Shown here: positions 14,052 through 21,231 of the stretch, one piece after another
Layout of the letters: every line of letters begins with the position of its first letter
Position numbering within the stretch: the first letter of the stretch is position 1
Origin: Chryseobacterium sp. C-71
GTDB lineage: Bacteria; Bacteroidota; Bacteroidia; Flavobacteriales; Weeksellaceae
Direction: 5' to 3'
Length of the DNA stretch: 64,000 nucleotides
Assembly: GCF_020911865.1 (NCBI RefSeq)
Contig: NZ_CP087131.1
Span: forward strand, 3,968,001-4,032,000
Notes under the pieces: generated by a model
Told to the model about the DNA's origin: nothing
Database searches by the model: none
The model's input: only the letters and a program-made list of their open reading frames with translations
Program-made: the position numbers and the translations under genes

Positions 14052-15398
14052 ATGAAAGTTGGTTTAAAATGGAAAGTTTCATTTATAATAATTTCTTTGG
14101 TAGCCATTGGCGGACTATTTTGGAAGCCCAGCGTTGATTTTCCGAACACCGGAGATTTTTTAGGCGAAGAAAGTATTGTTGGTTCAGATGTAGCATGGAT
14201 TTTAGCTGCTGCCGGACTTGTTCTTCTCATGACTCCCGGGCTTTCATTTTTCTACGGCGGAATGGTGGGAAAGAAAAATATGATTTCTACGATGCTGCAG
14301 AGCTTTATTGCATTGGGAGTTATTTCTATTTTGTGGATTGTTGTCGGTTTCTCACTGTCTTTCGGAGATTCTATCGGTTTTGAAATCGAAGGCGAACATT
14401 ACGGAATCATCGGAAATCCTTTTACTTATCCGTTTTTCAATCATGTGAGCGTTTATCCTCACAAAACAATGGCTTCTACGATTCCTTTCATCTTATTTGC
14501 ATTGTTTCAAATGAAATTTGCGGTAATTACACCTGCTTTGATTACGGGTTCATTTGCGGAGAGAGTTCGATTTATTTCGTACCTGGTTTTCATGGTTTTG
14601 TTCAGTCTTTTCATCTATACGCCGCTCTGTCACATGGTTTGGCATCCTGAAGGGCTTTTAAATAAATTTTTCGGAGTTAAAGATTTTGCAGGTGGAACCG
14701 TGGTTCATATGAGTGCAGGTTTTGCAGCTTTGGCGGGTGCGATTGTTTTGGGACGAAGAAAAAATCCGCATCATGAACCTTCAAATATTCCATATGTCAT
14801 TTTAGGAACAGGAATGCTTTGGTTTGGCTGGTTTGGTTTTAACGCAGGCTCGGCTTTAAGTGCCAATGCGACGGCAGCAATTGCTTTCGGAACGACAACG
14901 ATTGCCTCTGCTTCCGCAATGATGACATGGATCTTTTTTGACAGAATCAACGGAAGGAAAGTTTCTGCTTTGGGAGCCTGTATCGGTGCTGTCGTAGGTT
15001 TGGTGGCCATTACTCCTGCTTGTGGCTTTGTTTCCATCCAAGAAAGTCTTTTTATAGGATTTGCGGCTGCGATCGTTTCTAATCTCATGATGAACTGGAA
15101 AGCATTAAAGAAAATCGACGATACTTTAGACGTTTTTGCCTGTCATGGAGTAGGAGGAATTATGGGAATGATTTTGACCGCAATCTTTGCTCACGGTGAA
15201 AATGCAAGTCTTCTTCACGGCGGAATCGGAGTTTTTATCCATCACATGATTGCTTTGGTTTTGGTTTCTGTATTCACATTTTTTGGGTCATTACTATTGT
15301 ACAAAATAACCAACAGAATTATCACGCTCAGAGTTTCTGAGGAGTCAGAAAATATAGGATTGGATATGTCTCAGCATGAAGAAAGCCTGAAATGGTAG
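14052..15398 (+). CDS. amt: Ammonium transporter
   Basis: A 448-residue Amt/MEP/Rh channel for ammonium with about twelve membrane segments, including an N-terminal signal-like helix. The twin pore histidines are visible at H219 (VVHMSAGFAAL) and H365 (FACHGVGGIMG). The segment 'GWFGFNAGSALS' is also conserved. The short C-terminal tail after about 415 is cytoplasmic. No glnK/PII gene is adjacent, unlike in many bacteria. It has its own consensus promoter. Confidence 0.96.
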   Translation: MKVGLKWKVSFIIISLVAIGGLFWKPSVDFPNTGDFLGEESIVGSDVAWILAAAGLVLLMTPGLSFFYGGMVGKKNMISTMLQSFIALGVISILWIVVGFSLSFGDSIGFEIEGEHYGIIGNPFTYPFFNHVSVYPHKTMASTIPFILFALFQMKFAVITPALITGSFAERVRFISYLVFMVLFSLFIYTPLCHMVWHPEGLLNKFFGVKDFAGGTVVHMSAGFAALAGAIVLGRRKNPHHEPSNIPYVILGTGMLWFGWFGFNAGSALSANATAAIAFGTTTIASASAMMTWIFFDRINGRKVSALGACIGAVVGLVAITPACGFVSIQESLFIGFAAAIVSNLMMNWKALKKIDDTLDVFACHGVGGIMGMILTAIFAHGENASLLHGGIGVFIHHMIALVLVSVFTFFGSLLLYKITNRIITLRVSEESENIGLDMSQHEESLKW

Positions 15399-15439
15399 TT
15401 TAGTTTTTATTATAGTGATTTTTATTAGGGCAGTTTTAT

Positions 15440-15535
15440 CCGCCTGTAATTTATCTTGAGCTTGTCGAAGGAGTCCCGCTTTTTTGCCTCCGCTTCGCTA
15501 CGGCAAAAAGAGCTCCGTTCAAGTCGGGCTGCGTA
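15440..15535. repeat. Dispersed hairpin element, copy 1
   Basis: CTTTTTTGCC (15479-15488) pairs with GGCAAAAAGAG (15502-15512) around the loop TCCGCTTCGCTAC. Outer CCCG (15475-15478) can pair with CGGG (15524-15527). Upstream lies CTTGAGCTTGTCGAAGGAG. The loop core CTCCGCTTCGCT recurs in the element at 63091-63186. Confidence 0.6.
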
Positions 15536-15638
15536 GTTTGTGCAGAGTTTAAGAGACGTTTATAAAATGGTAGATTTGTTTGTTTTAGATTTAGTGATAA
15601 ACCATTTCTGACATTTCATTTCTTTAGAATTTATCGTG

Positions 15639-15646
15639 TATATTTG
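15639..15646 (+). promoter_or_regulatory. -7 element of the serine dehydratase gene
   Basis: TATATTTG fits TANNTTTG, 25 bp before the ATG at 15672. No clear TTG upstream. Confidence 0.5.
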
Positions 15647-15671
15647 CTCTTCATGAAAATGAAAATCACGT

Positions 15672-17090
15672 ATGGAATCTATATCGGTTTTTGAGATTAT
15701 AAAAGTAGGAATTGGGCCTTCCAGCTCGCACACGATGGGACCTTGGAATGCTGCTTCGGCATTTATCAGAATTATAAAAAGAGAGAGGTCAATCGCTGAG
15801 GTGAAAGAAGTTTTTCTAGAATTCTTCGGTTCACTGGCAAAAACGGGAATCGGTCATGGTACTGATATCGCCGGAATGTTGGGTTTAAATGGTGAAGATT
15901 TTAAAACCATCAATACTTCAAAGATCGACGAAATAGTTCATCATATCAAAACGTCTGAGATTCTCAATTTAGGCGGGGAAAAAGAAATTCCTTTTGTTTA
16001 CGGGCATCATTTGGTTCTGAATATGTCTAAATCCTTAGATTTTCATCCCAACGGAATGATTTTTAAGGCAATTTTTGAAGACGGTACAGAGCTCGTTCAG
16101 GATTTTTATTCTGTAGGCGGTGGATTTATCGCTAGCCAGGAAAAAAATTCGATTGAGAAACAGTGTGTTCGTACGATATATCCTTGTCATCACGGTTCAG
16201 ATATCGTAAAATATTGCGAGAAATTAGGTTTTGATAAAATGTCAGATCTAATATTAATCAATGAAGAAAGCTGGAGAACACAGGAAGAGACAAGGAAAGA
16301 AGCTCTGAATATCTGGGAAAACATCAAAGAATGTATTTATAAAGGCGTCAATAAAGAAGGTATTTTGCCTGGTGGACTCAATGTTACTCGCCGTGCTGCA
16401 GGAATGAACCGGAAATTATTGGGCGAACAGATTTACAAAAATAAAGACGAATGGTTTCAGCAGGTTGTTGATGCCGAAGAAAACTTCACCAATATTAATA
16501 AATGGATTGCCTGTTTTGCATTGGCGGTGAATGAAGAGAACGCAAGTTTCGGACGTATCATCACGGCGCCAACCAATGGGGCGAGTGGAGTGATTCCTGC
16601 AGTTTTAATGTATGCGCAGGCGTTTACACCGTTTACAAGTGACGATGACATTGTGAGATTTTTATTGGTTGCAGGAGAAATCGGAACCTTATTTAAGAAA
16701 AATGCCACCATCTCAGCAGCGATGGGCGGCTGTCAGGCGGAGATAGGGGTGTCATCAGCGATGGCTGCGGCAGGTTTAACCGAAATATCAGGTGGAAGTG
16801 TCGGCCAGGTATTGATGGCAGCAGAGATTGCAATGGAACATCATTTAGGATTAACGTGTGATCCGATTAAAGGCTTGGTGCAGATTCCTTGTATTGAAAG
16901 AAATACAATGGGTGCAATAAAAGCAATTACTGCAGCGAATATTGCTCTTGAAAGTGATCCTACAAAAGCAAAGGTAAGTTTAGATCAGGTGATTCAGACC
17001 ATGTGGGAAACTGCGTTGTCAATGAATGACCGTTTCAAGGAAACTTCTGAAGGCGGTTTGGCAATTGCGGTGAATGTTCCGGAGTGCTAA
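15672..17090 (+). CDS. sdaA: L-serine ammonia-lyase (L-serine dehydratase), single chain
   Basis: A 472-residue type 2 enzyme that deaminates L-serine to pyruvate with a [4Fe-4S] cluster. The N-terminal beta domain begins with GIGPSSSHTMGPW and the alpha domain follows from about 190. Cluster cysteines are C354 (GGCQAEIG), C396 (LTCDPIKG) and C407 (IPCIERNT); the spacing of 42 and 11 residues equals that of the Legionella enzyme. It stands alone with its own promoter and a strong terminator. Confidence 0.96.
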   Translation: MESISVFEIIKVGIGPSSSHTMGPWNAASAFIRIIKRERSIAEVKEVFLEFFGSLAKTGIGHGTDIAGMLGLNGEDFKTINTSKIDEIVHHIKTSEILNLGGEKEIPFVYGHHLVLNMSKSLDFHPNGMIFKAIFEDGTELVQDFYSVGGGFIASQEKNSIEKQCVRTIYPCHHGSDIVKYCEKLGFDKMSDLILINEESWRTQEETRKEALNIWENIKECIYKGVNKEGILPGGLNVTRRAAGMNRKLLGEQIYKNKDEWFQQVVDAEENFTNINKWIACFALAVNEENASFGRIITAPTNGASGVIPAVLMYAQAFTPFTSDDDIVRFLLVAGEIGTLFKKNATISAAMGGCQAEIGVSSAMAAAGLTEISGGSVGQVLMAAEIAMEHHLGLTCDPIKGLVQIPCIERNTMGAIKAITAANIALESDPTKAKVSLDQVIQTMWETALSMNDRFKETSEGGLAIAVNVPEC

Positions 17091-17107
17091 AATAAAGATA
17101 TAGTTGT

Positions 17108-17147
17108 AAAAGATGCGGACGTTTCACTTAAAACGTCCGCATCTTTT
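17108..17147. terminator. Bidirectional terminator between sdaA and the serine hydrolase gene
   Basis: A perfect 17-bp stem: AAAAGATGCGGACGTTT (17108-17124) and its complement (17131-17147) with loop CACTTA. T-runs on both strands suit the convergent genes on either side. Confidence 0.85.
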
Positions 17148-17159
17148 TATAGGGTTGTT

Positions 17160-18800
17160 TTACTTCTTGTCAAAAACAAGTGTATTTCCGTTTTGGATAA
17201 GGCTGAGTTGTTTGTTTTCCGGAGAAAAAATAATTTCTACACCGGCATTATCATATTTAAATGTATTTCCTTCAACATATTCTAAGGGAAATGATGGTTG
17301 GTCTGTCAACTGGGCAAAAAGGATTTCTTCTTTTATGAAGATTTTAAAGTCCAACTTAGTTTCTTTTGAATAATAATTACCTTCATATTTTTGCAATTCT
17401 TTTTCGGAGATTTTTTTTAGTTCTGTGAATTTTGGATATTCATATTTCTGGTCGTAAATGAGATTTGCGATTCCTAAAAATATTTGTCTGTGCGATAATT
17501 TTTCACCGTTAATAACTGTTGCGATTGAATAGTTTTCAGTCGGGCTATAAGAAACAAGTGTGTGGGTTCCGGCAGTATCACCACCATGTCCGTAAGAAAT
17601 TTTATTGTAAAATGGCACTCTCATTACGCCCAACCCAAATGGTTTTTCACCTTTCGGAAGCATTCTGTCTAATGTTTCTTTTTTGATAAATTTATAATCA
17701 AATAAAGCATTAATGAATAAGCTCAAATCATGGGTTGTAGAAGTAATGTCTCCCAAACCAATACAGTTACGGAAATCAAAATCTTCTATCTCCATCCATT
17801 TTCCGGTGGTGTTTTCGTACGATTTGAAGATGTTTTTTTGCTTATCTAAAACCGAAAAAGTGTTTTTCATATTGGCCTTACTAGTGATATTTTCTTTCAA
17901 TAAAACATTGTACGGTTTCTTAGAAACATCCTCTAGGATTCTGCTTAATAGATAGTAACCCGAATTTGAGTATCTTTCTTTCTCTCCCGGTTGAAACTCA
18001 ACTCCGTGTTTTCTTATTGTGTCAAGAATTGCTTTGTCACCAACAGATTTTCCAAATAACCATGAGCTGACATAATCTCCCAATCCGCTAGTGTGATTCA
18101 TGATATGTTCTAAAGTAATTTTATTGGCATTAGGGGCATCAGGATAATATTTTGAAAGTTTATCCTTAAGGCTTAGCTTTCCTTTTTCCTCCAATTGCAT
18201 CAGCATAATTGCAGTAAAAAGTTTACTGACTGAGCCTATTTGGTAACCTGTATTAGAATCCCATTTTACATTGGGTAATTGGTCTTGCCCGAAGTTTTTC
18301 TGGTAGATTTCTTTTCCGTCTTTGAAGAGAGTGATGCTTCCGATTCCTTCTTTGTTTTGGGTAATATAGTTTAGAAAATCATCAATTTTGGCGGTGTTAA
18401 TTCCTGCTTTTTTTATGTCTTTTGATATTAAAACTTTTGGTGCAGGTTTTTCTTTGCTATCATTTTTATAAAGGCTTAACGGAAATGATTTTGAATTTTG
18501 CGAAAAAGTTCCCTCAAAATGGTCGGCTTTAAATTGTCCTTTATAAGACGCATTCAATGCTCTCATTTCAAAAACCAATTCGTTATTGATGAATTCAGTT
18601 TTGTCAACGTTAATGATTTGATTACCCTGTTTTGGGCTTTTTGCTGTCGAAACATAGCTGTTGTTCTCTTTCGTAACGTCGAGAATTAATGGGAGAGTCA
18701 TCCCGCCAAGATCAAGTTCTCCTTTCCATGAGCCTGTGATTTCTTGGGCGTAAAAAGTCTGTGCTAATAAAATCAACACGAGTAATAGTTTGGTTTTCAT
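17160..18800 (-). CDS. Secreted beta-lactamase-fold serine hydrolase
   Basis: A 546-residue protein with signal peptide 1-18. Residues 20-115 form a beta-rich N-terminal domain, residues 130-430 the class C/PBP-like domain and the rest a beta-rich tail. Catalytic motifs are S190-VS-K193 and Y277-S-N279; HGGDTAG serves as the third motif. Such proteins may be D-Ala-D-Ala peptidases, esterases or peptide hydrolases in the periplasm. It is the last gene of the DUF2089 operon, 15 bp after the YIP1-like gene. Confidence 0.88.
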   Translation of the reverse strand: MKTKLLLVLILLAQTFYAQEITGSWKGELDLGGMTLPLILDVTKENNSYVSTAKSPKQGNQIINVDKTEFINNELVFEMRALNASYKGQFKADHFEGTFSQNSKSFPLSLYKNDSKEKPAPKVLISKDIKKAGINTAKIDDFLNYITQNKEGIGSITLFKDGKEIYQKNFGQDQLPNVKWDSNTGYQIGSVSKLFTAIMLMQLEEKGKLSLKDKLSKYYPDAPNANKITLEHIMNHTSGLGDYVSSWLFGKSVGDKAILDTIRKHGVEFQPGEKERYSNSGYYLLSRILEDVSKKPYNVLLKENITSKANMKNTFSVLDKQKNIFKSYENTTGKWMEIEDFDFRNCIGLGDITSTTHDLSLFINALFDYKFIKKETLDRMLPKGEKPFGLGVMRVPFYNKISYGHGGDTAGTHTLVSYSPTENYSIATVINGEKLSHRQIFLGIANLIYDQKYEYPKFTELKKISEKELQKYEGNYYSKETKLDFKIFIKEEILFAQLTDQPSFPLEYVEGNTFKYDNAGVEIIFSPENKQLSLIQNGNTLVFDKK

Positions 18801-18815
18801 GCTTTTAAATTTATA

Positions 18816-19385
18816 TTAAAGTATAATTTGGCTAATGATTGTAATTAAAAGTGAAACAAATGCGAAAATTACAATATGTTGCCATTTCTTGATATTAGTT
18901 GCAGTTTTGAAACCATTGTAATAAAGAACAATGCTGTATATCAAAAGAATTAATGATATAAATCCCAAAATGCTAACCAATGTCATATCAAAAATTGGAA
19001 TATTTTCAGGTTTGTCAAAATTTTTTGATAGATTTTCTAAAGCTTCTTTGTAAAAAGGCAATCCACTGACAGGAATCATAATCATCAATGGGATTTGTGA
19101 AATGATTACCGTATTTAAAATATCAATGAATCTTGTTTTGCTGTTAAATATTTTAGCCAAAATAAAAATAACTCCAATTGCTAAAAGATAGCTTAAGCAG
19201 TTGGTTTTTAAAACATCCAAAATTCCTTCGTCATCAGTCAGAGTTGAATAATGAAAGATGCTGTCGTTAATACTGTCTGCATAATATGAGCCTAAAATAT
19301 TAAGTCCGAAAGCGAGGATTCCGACGATTAAAAGTTTCTTTTCATCAAACTTCAAAAAAGGATTAAAAATAGTTTTCCAGGTCAT
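18816..19385 (-). CDS. YIP1-like membrane protein
   Basis: A 189-residue protein with five predicted membrane helices (about 18-36, 68-86, 94-112, 138-160, 168-188). The layout (soluble N-terminus MTWKTIFNPFLKFDEKK then helices) resembles bacterial YIP1-domain proteins, whose role is unclear. It starts 3 bp after the PH-domain gene and so is very likely cotranscribed and perhaps part of the same membrane complex. Confidence 0.6.
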   Translation of the reverse strand: MTWKTIFNPFLKFDEKKLLIVGILAFGLNILGSYYADSINDSIFHYSTLTDDEGILDVLKTNCLSYLLAIGVIFILAKIFNSKTRFIDILNTVIISQIPLMIMIPVSGLPFYKEALENLSKNFDKPENIPIFDMTLVSILGFISLILLIYSIVLYYNGFKTATNIKKWQHIVIFAFVSLLITIISQIIL

Positions 19386-19388
19386 GTT

Positions 19389-19793
19389 TTATTTTTTTAC
19401 AGTAATGTTGGGATTTATTTTAAGCAAATCATTTTCAAAATCACTGAAGTTTTTAGGAGATATAATGATGCTTTCGTTTCTGAAATAAATTTCAACTCTT
19501 CCGATAATGCTGGGAGCAGGGGAAGAAATCATATTTCCGGTTTTTTCTATTTTGTAAATGTCGTTTATCTTGATTTTTGTAGTTCCGAAAATTGAATTTT
19601 TCACATACAAAAACTCAGCATCAATATTATATCGAATCGTCAGCATCAATAATATAATGGTTCCGAAAATTCCACAGGGCACTAAAACTATTTCCCAATT
19701 TCCATTTTTCACATCCAGAGAAATCGGCAACAAAATAATCAGAAAAATTGGAATTATCAATTCCCAACCAATTCTTGCAGGTATATTTTTCAT
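19389..19793 (-). CDS. Membrane-anchored bacterial PH-domain protein
   Basis: A 134-residue protein with two membrane helices (about 12-24 and 34-54) followed by a PH-like domain. The segment 'GRVEIYFRNESIIISPKN', then 'FENDLLKINPNITVKK', is typical of the bPH_4 family (PF06713). The domain should face the cytoplasm. It lies between the DUF2089 regulator and the YIP1-like gene, with gaps of 16 and 3 bp. Confidence 0.75.
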   Translation of the reverse strand: MKNIPARIGWELIIPIFLIILLPISLDVKNGNWEIVLVPCGIFGTIILLMLTIRYNIDAEFLYVKNSIFGTTKIKINDIYKIEKTGNMISSPAPSIIGRVEIYFRNESIIISPKNFSDFENDLLKINPNITVKK

Positions 19794-19809
19794 TTGTAGA
19801 TGTTTATTA

Positions 19810-20076
19810 TTAACCGTTTAATCTTTTTATTTTTTCAATCAAATCGTCCATTTTGTTTCTCATGGTCGGATAGGAGAGTTCGGCTTGTTTTGCCATTTCC
19901 TTGATACTTCCGCTGGAAAGGAAAAAATTGAGAATGAAATCCTGCTCGTCTCGTGCCAATTTCAGAAGTACCGGAAGCTCATAATTTCCGTTGACTTCAG
20001 TTTTACAGTCAGGGCATTTCATCTCACTTACCTGAAGGGTGTGATCGCAACTCGGACAAATAATGGGTAACTTCAT
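19810..20076 (-). CDS. DUF2089 zinc-ribbon/HTH regulator
   Basis: An 88-residue protein. The N-terminus has a zinc ribbon with C7, C10, C21 and C24 (CPSC and CPDC). Residues 35-88 resemble a helix-turn-helix: SGSIKEMAKQAELSYPTMRNKMDDLIEKI is like sigma-factor region 4. It heads a tight four-gene operon and has two repeated dyad sequences just upstream, so autoregulation is likely. This is inference from layout; the signal sensed is unknown. Confidence 0.75.
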   Translation of the reverse strand: MKLPIICPSCDHTLQVSEMKCPDCKTEVNGNYELPVLLKLARDEQDFILNFFLSSGSIKEMAKQAELSYPTMRNKMDDLIEKIKRLNG

Positions 20077-20106
20077 TGAGTTTTATTTCTGTAAAAGTAA
20101 TAGTAA

Positions 20107-20144
20107 TTTTAATAAAGTTAAAATATTTTTTAATAAAGTTAAAA
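20107..20144 (-). promoter_or_regulatory. Candidate tandem operator of the DUF2089 operon
   Basis: Two identical 17-bp sequences, TTTTAATAAAGTTAAAA, at 20107-20123 and 20128-20144 are offset by 21 bp, two helical turns. Each is a dyad (TTTTAA, 5 bp, TTAAAA). On the minus strand each also contains TAACTTTA, one base from the -7 consensus. They lie 31-68 bp upstream of the regulator's start. Confidence 0.55.
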
Positions 20145-20206
20145 ATTTTTGTAAAATTTGACGTGAAAAAACTTCCCGAAAGAAGTTTAAAGTATTATTA
20201 TGAAGT

Positions 20207-21052
20207 TTACTTATCTAAAATACCTCTTATTTTATTGGCATTTTCAATGAGTTCGCCCAAATATTCATAATTCTCTTTTTCCAAAGCAGATTTGAATTTT
20301 TTTAATTGAGAAATATGCTCGTTCAAAACATCCAAGACATTCTCTTTATTTTGTTTAAAGATTGGAACCCACATTTCCGGATGAGACTTTGCGAGACGAA
20401 CAGTACTCGAAAAACCAGAACTTGCCAATTGAAAAATAGTTTCCTCTTCCTTTTCTTTCTCCAAAACCGTATTGGCAAGCGCATAAGAGGTGATGTGCGA
20501 AATATGTGAAATGTAAGCAGTGTGAAGATCATGTGCTTCAGCATTCATGTAAATCATATGCATGTCTAAGTTCTCAACGATATTTTGCACCAATTTTAAA
20601 GCATCTTCAGCAGAATCTCCACGATCGCAAATCACTCCGGCTTTTCCCGAAAAACTCTCTGCAATTGCAGATTTCGGTCCATGATTTTCCGTTCCCCACA
20701 TCGGGTGGAAAGCGACAAATCTTGATCGGTTTGGATGATTTTTTACCGAGTTGACAATTCCTGCTTTCGTAGAACCAACATCCATCACGGTTTGTGATTC
20801 TGAAATGATATCTAAAACTTTTGGCAAAATTTTTCTAGCTGCATCCACGGGAATCGCAATGATGATCAAATCTGAATTTTTAATTCCATATTCAAAATCT
20901 GCCTGTTCATCGATGATGTTTAAAGCCAAAGCTTCTTTTAGATTATCTGTATTGTTATCGATTCCGTAGATGAAATCGGCTGCTTTTTTTTCTTTTAATT
21001 TTAATGCGATTGAGCCTCCAATCAATCCTACTCCAATGATACCTATTTTCAT
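20207..21052 (-). CDS. tyrA: Prephenate dehydrogenase
   Basis: A 281-residue NAD(P)-dependent enzyme that converts prephenate to 4-hydroxyphenylpyruvate in tyrosine synthesis. The nucleotide-binding motif is G7-V-G9-L-I-G12-G13-S. Conserved downstream motifs include DVGSTKAGIV, FHPMWGTENHGP and the helical segment HISHITSYALANTV. No ACT domain or fused chorismate mutase is present. Other aromatic genes are not adjacent. Confidence 0.93.
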   Translation of the reverse strand: MKIGIIGVGLIGGSIALKLKEKKAADFIYGIDNNTDNLKEALALNIIDEQADFEYGIKNSDLIIIAIPVDAARKILPKVLDIISESQTVMDVGSTKAGIVNSVKNHPNRSRFVAFHPMWGTENHGPKSAIAESFSGKAGVICDRGDSAEDALKLVQNIVENLDMHMIYMNAEAHDLHTAYISHISHITSYALANTVLEKEKEEETIFQLASSGFSSTVRLAKSHPEMWVPIFKQNKENVLDVLNEHISQLKKFKSALEKENYEYLGELIENANKIRGILDK

Positions 21053-21076
21053 TTTATTTCAATTTAAAAATAAAAA

Positions 21077-21099
21077 ACCCCGTCCGAGGACGAGGTTTT
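21077..21099 (-). terminator. Terminator after the CPA2 antiporter gene
   Basis: On the minus strand ACCTCGTC, loop, GACGGGGT forms a stem with one mismatch followed by TTTTTATTTTT. It lies between the antiporter stop (21232) and the tyrA start (21052). I looked for a leader peptide before it and found no ATG, so attenuation is not supported. Confidence 0.6.
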
Positions 21100-21231
21100 A
21101 AGTTATATTACAAGAATCTCTATCCCAGATCTGAGCTGAAAATTCTATAATAATATGTTCTGTTTTTGTTAATCACGAAGCGAAGGTAATGATTTTTTTT
21201 AATTTAGATTTAAAAATGCACCAATTATTAA

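Noticed and set aside
21053..21231. Possible attenuator with leader peptide before tyrA
   Set aside because: The hairpin is there, but the minus strand has no ATG before it in this gap, so it is better read as the terminator of the upstream antiporter gene.
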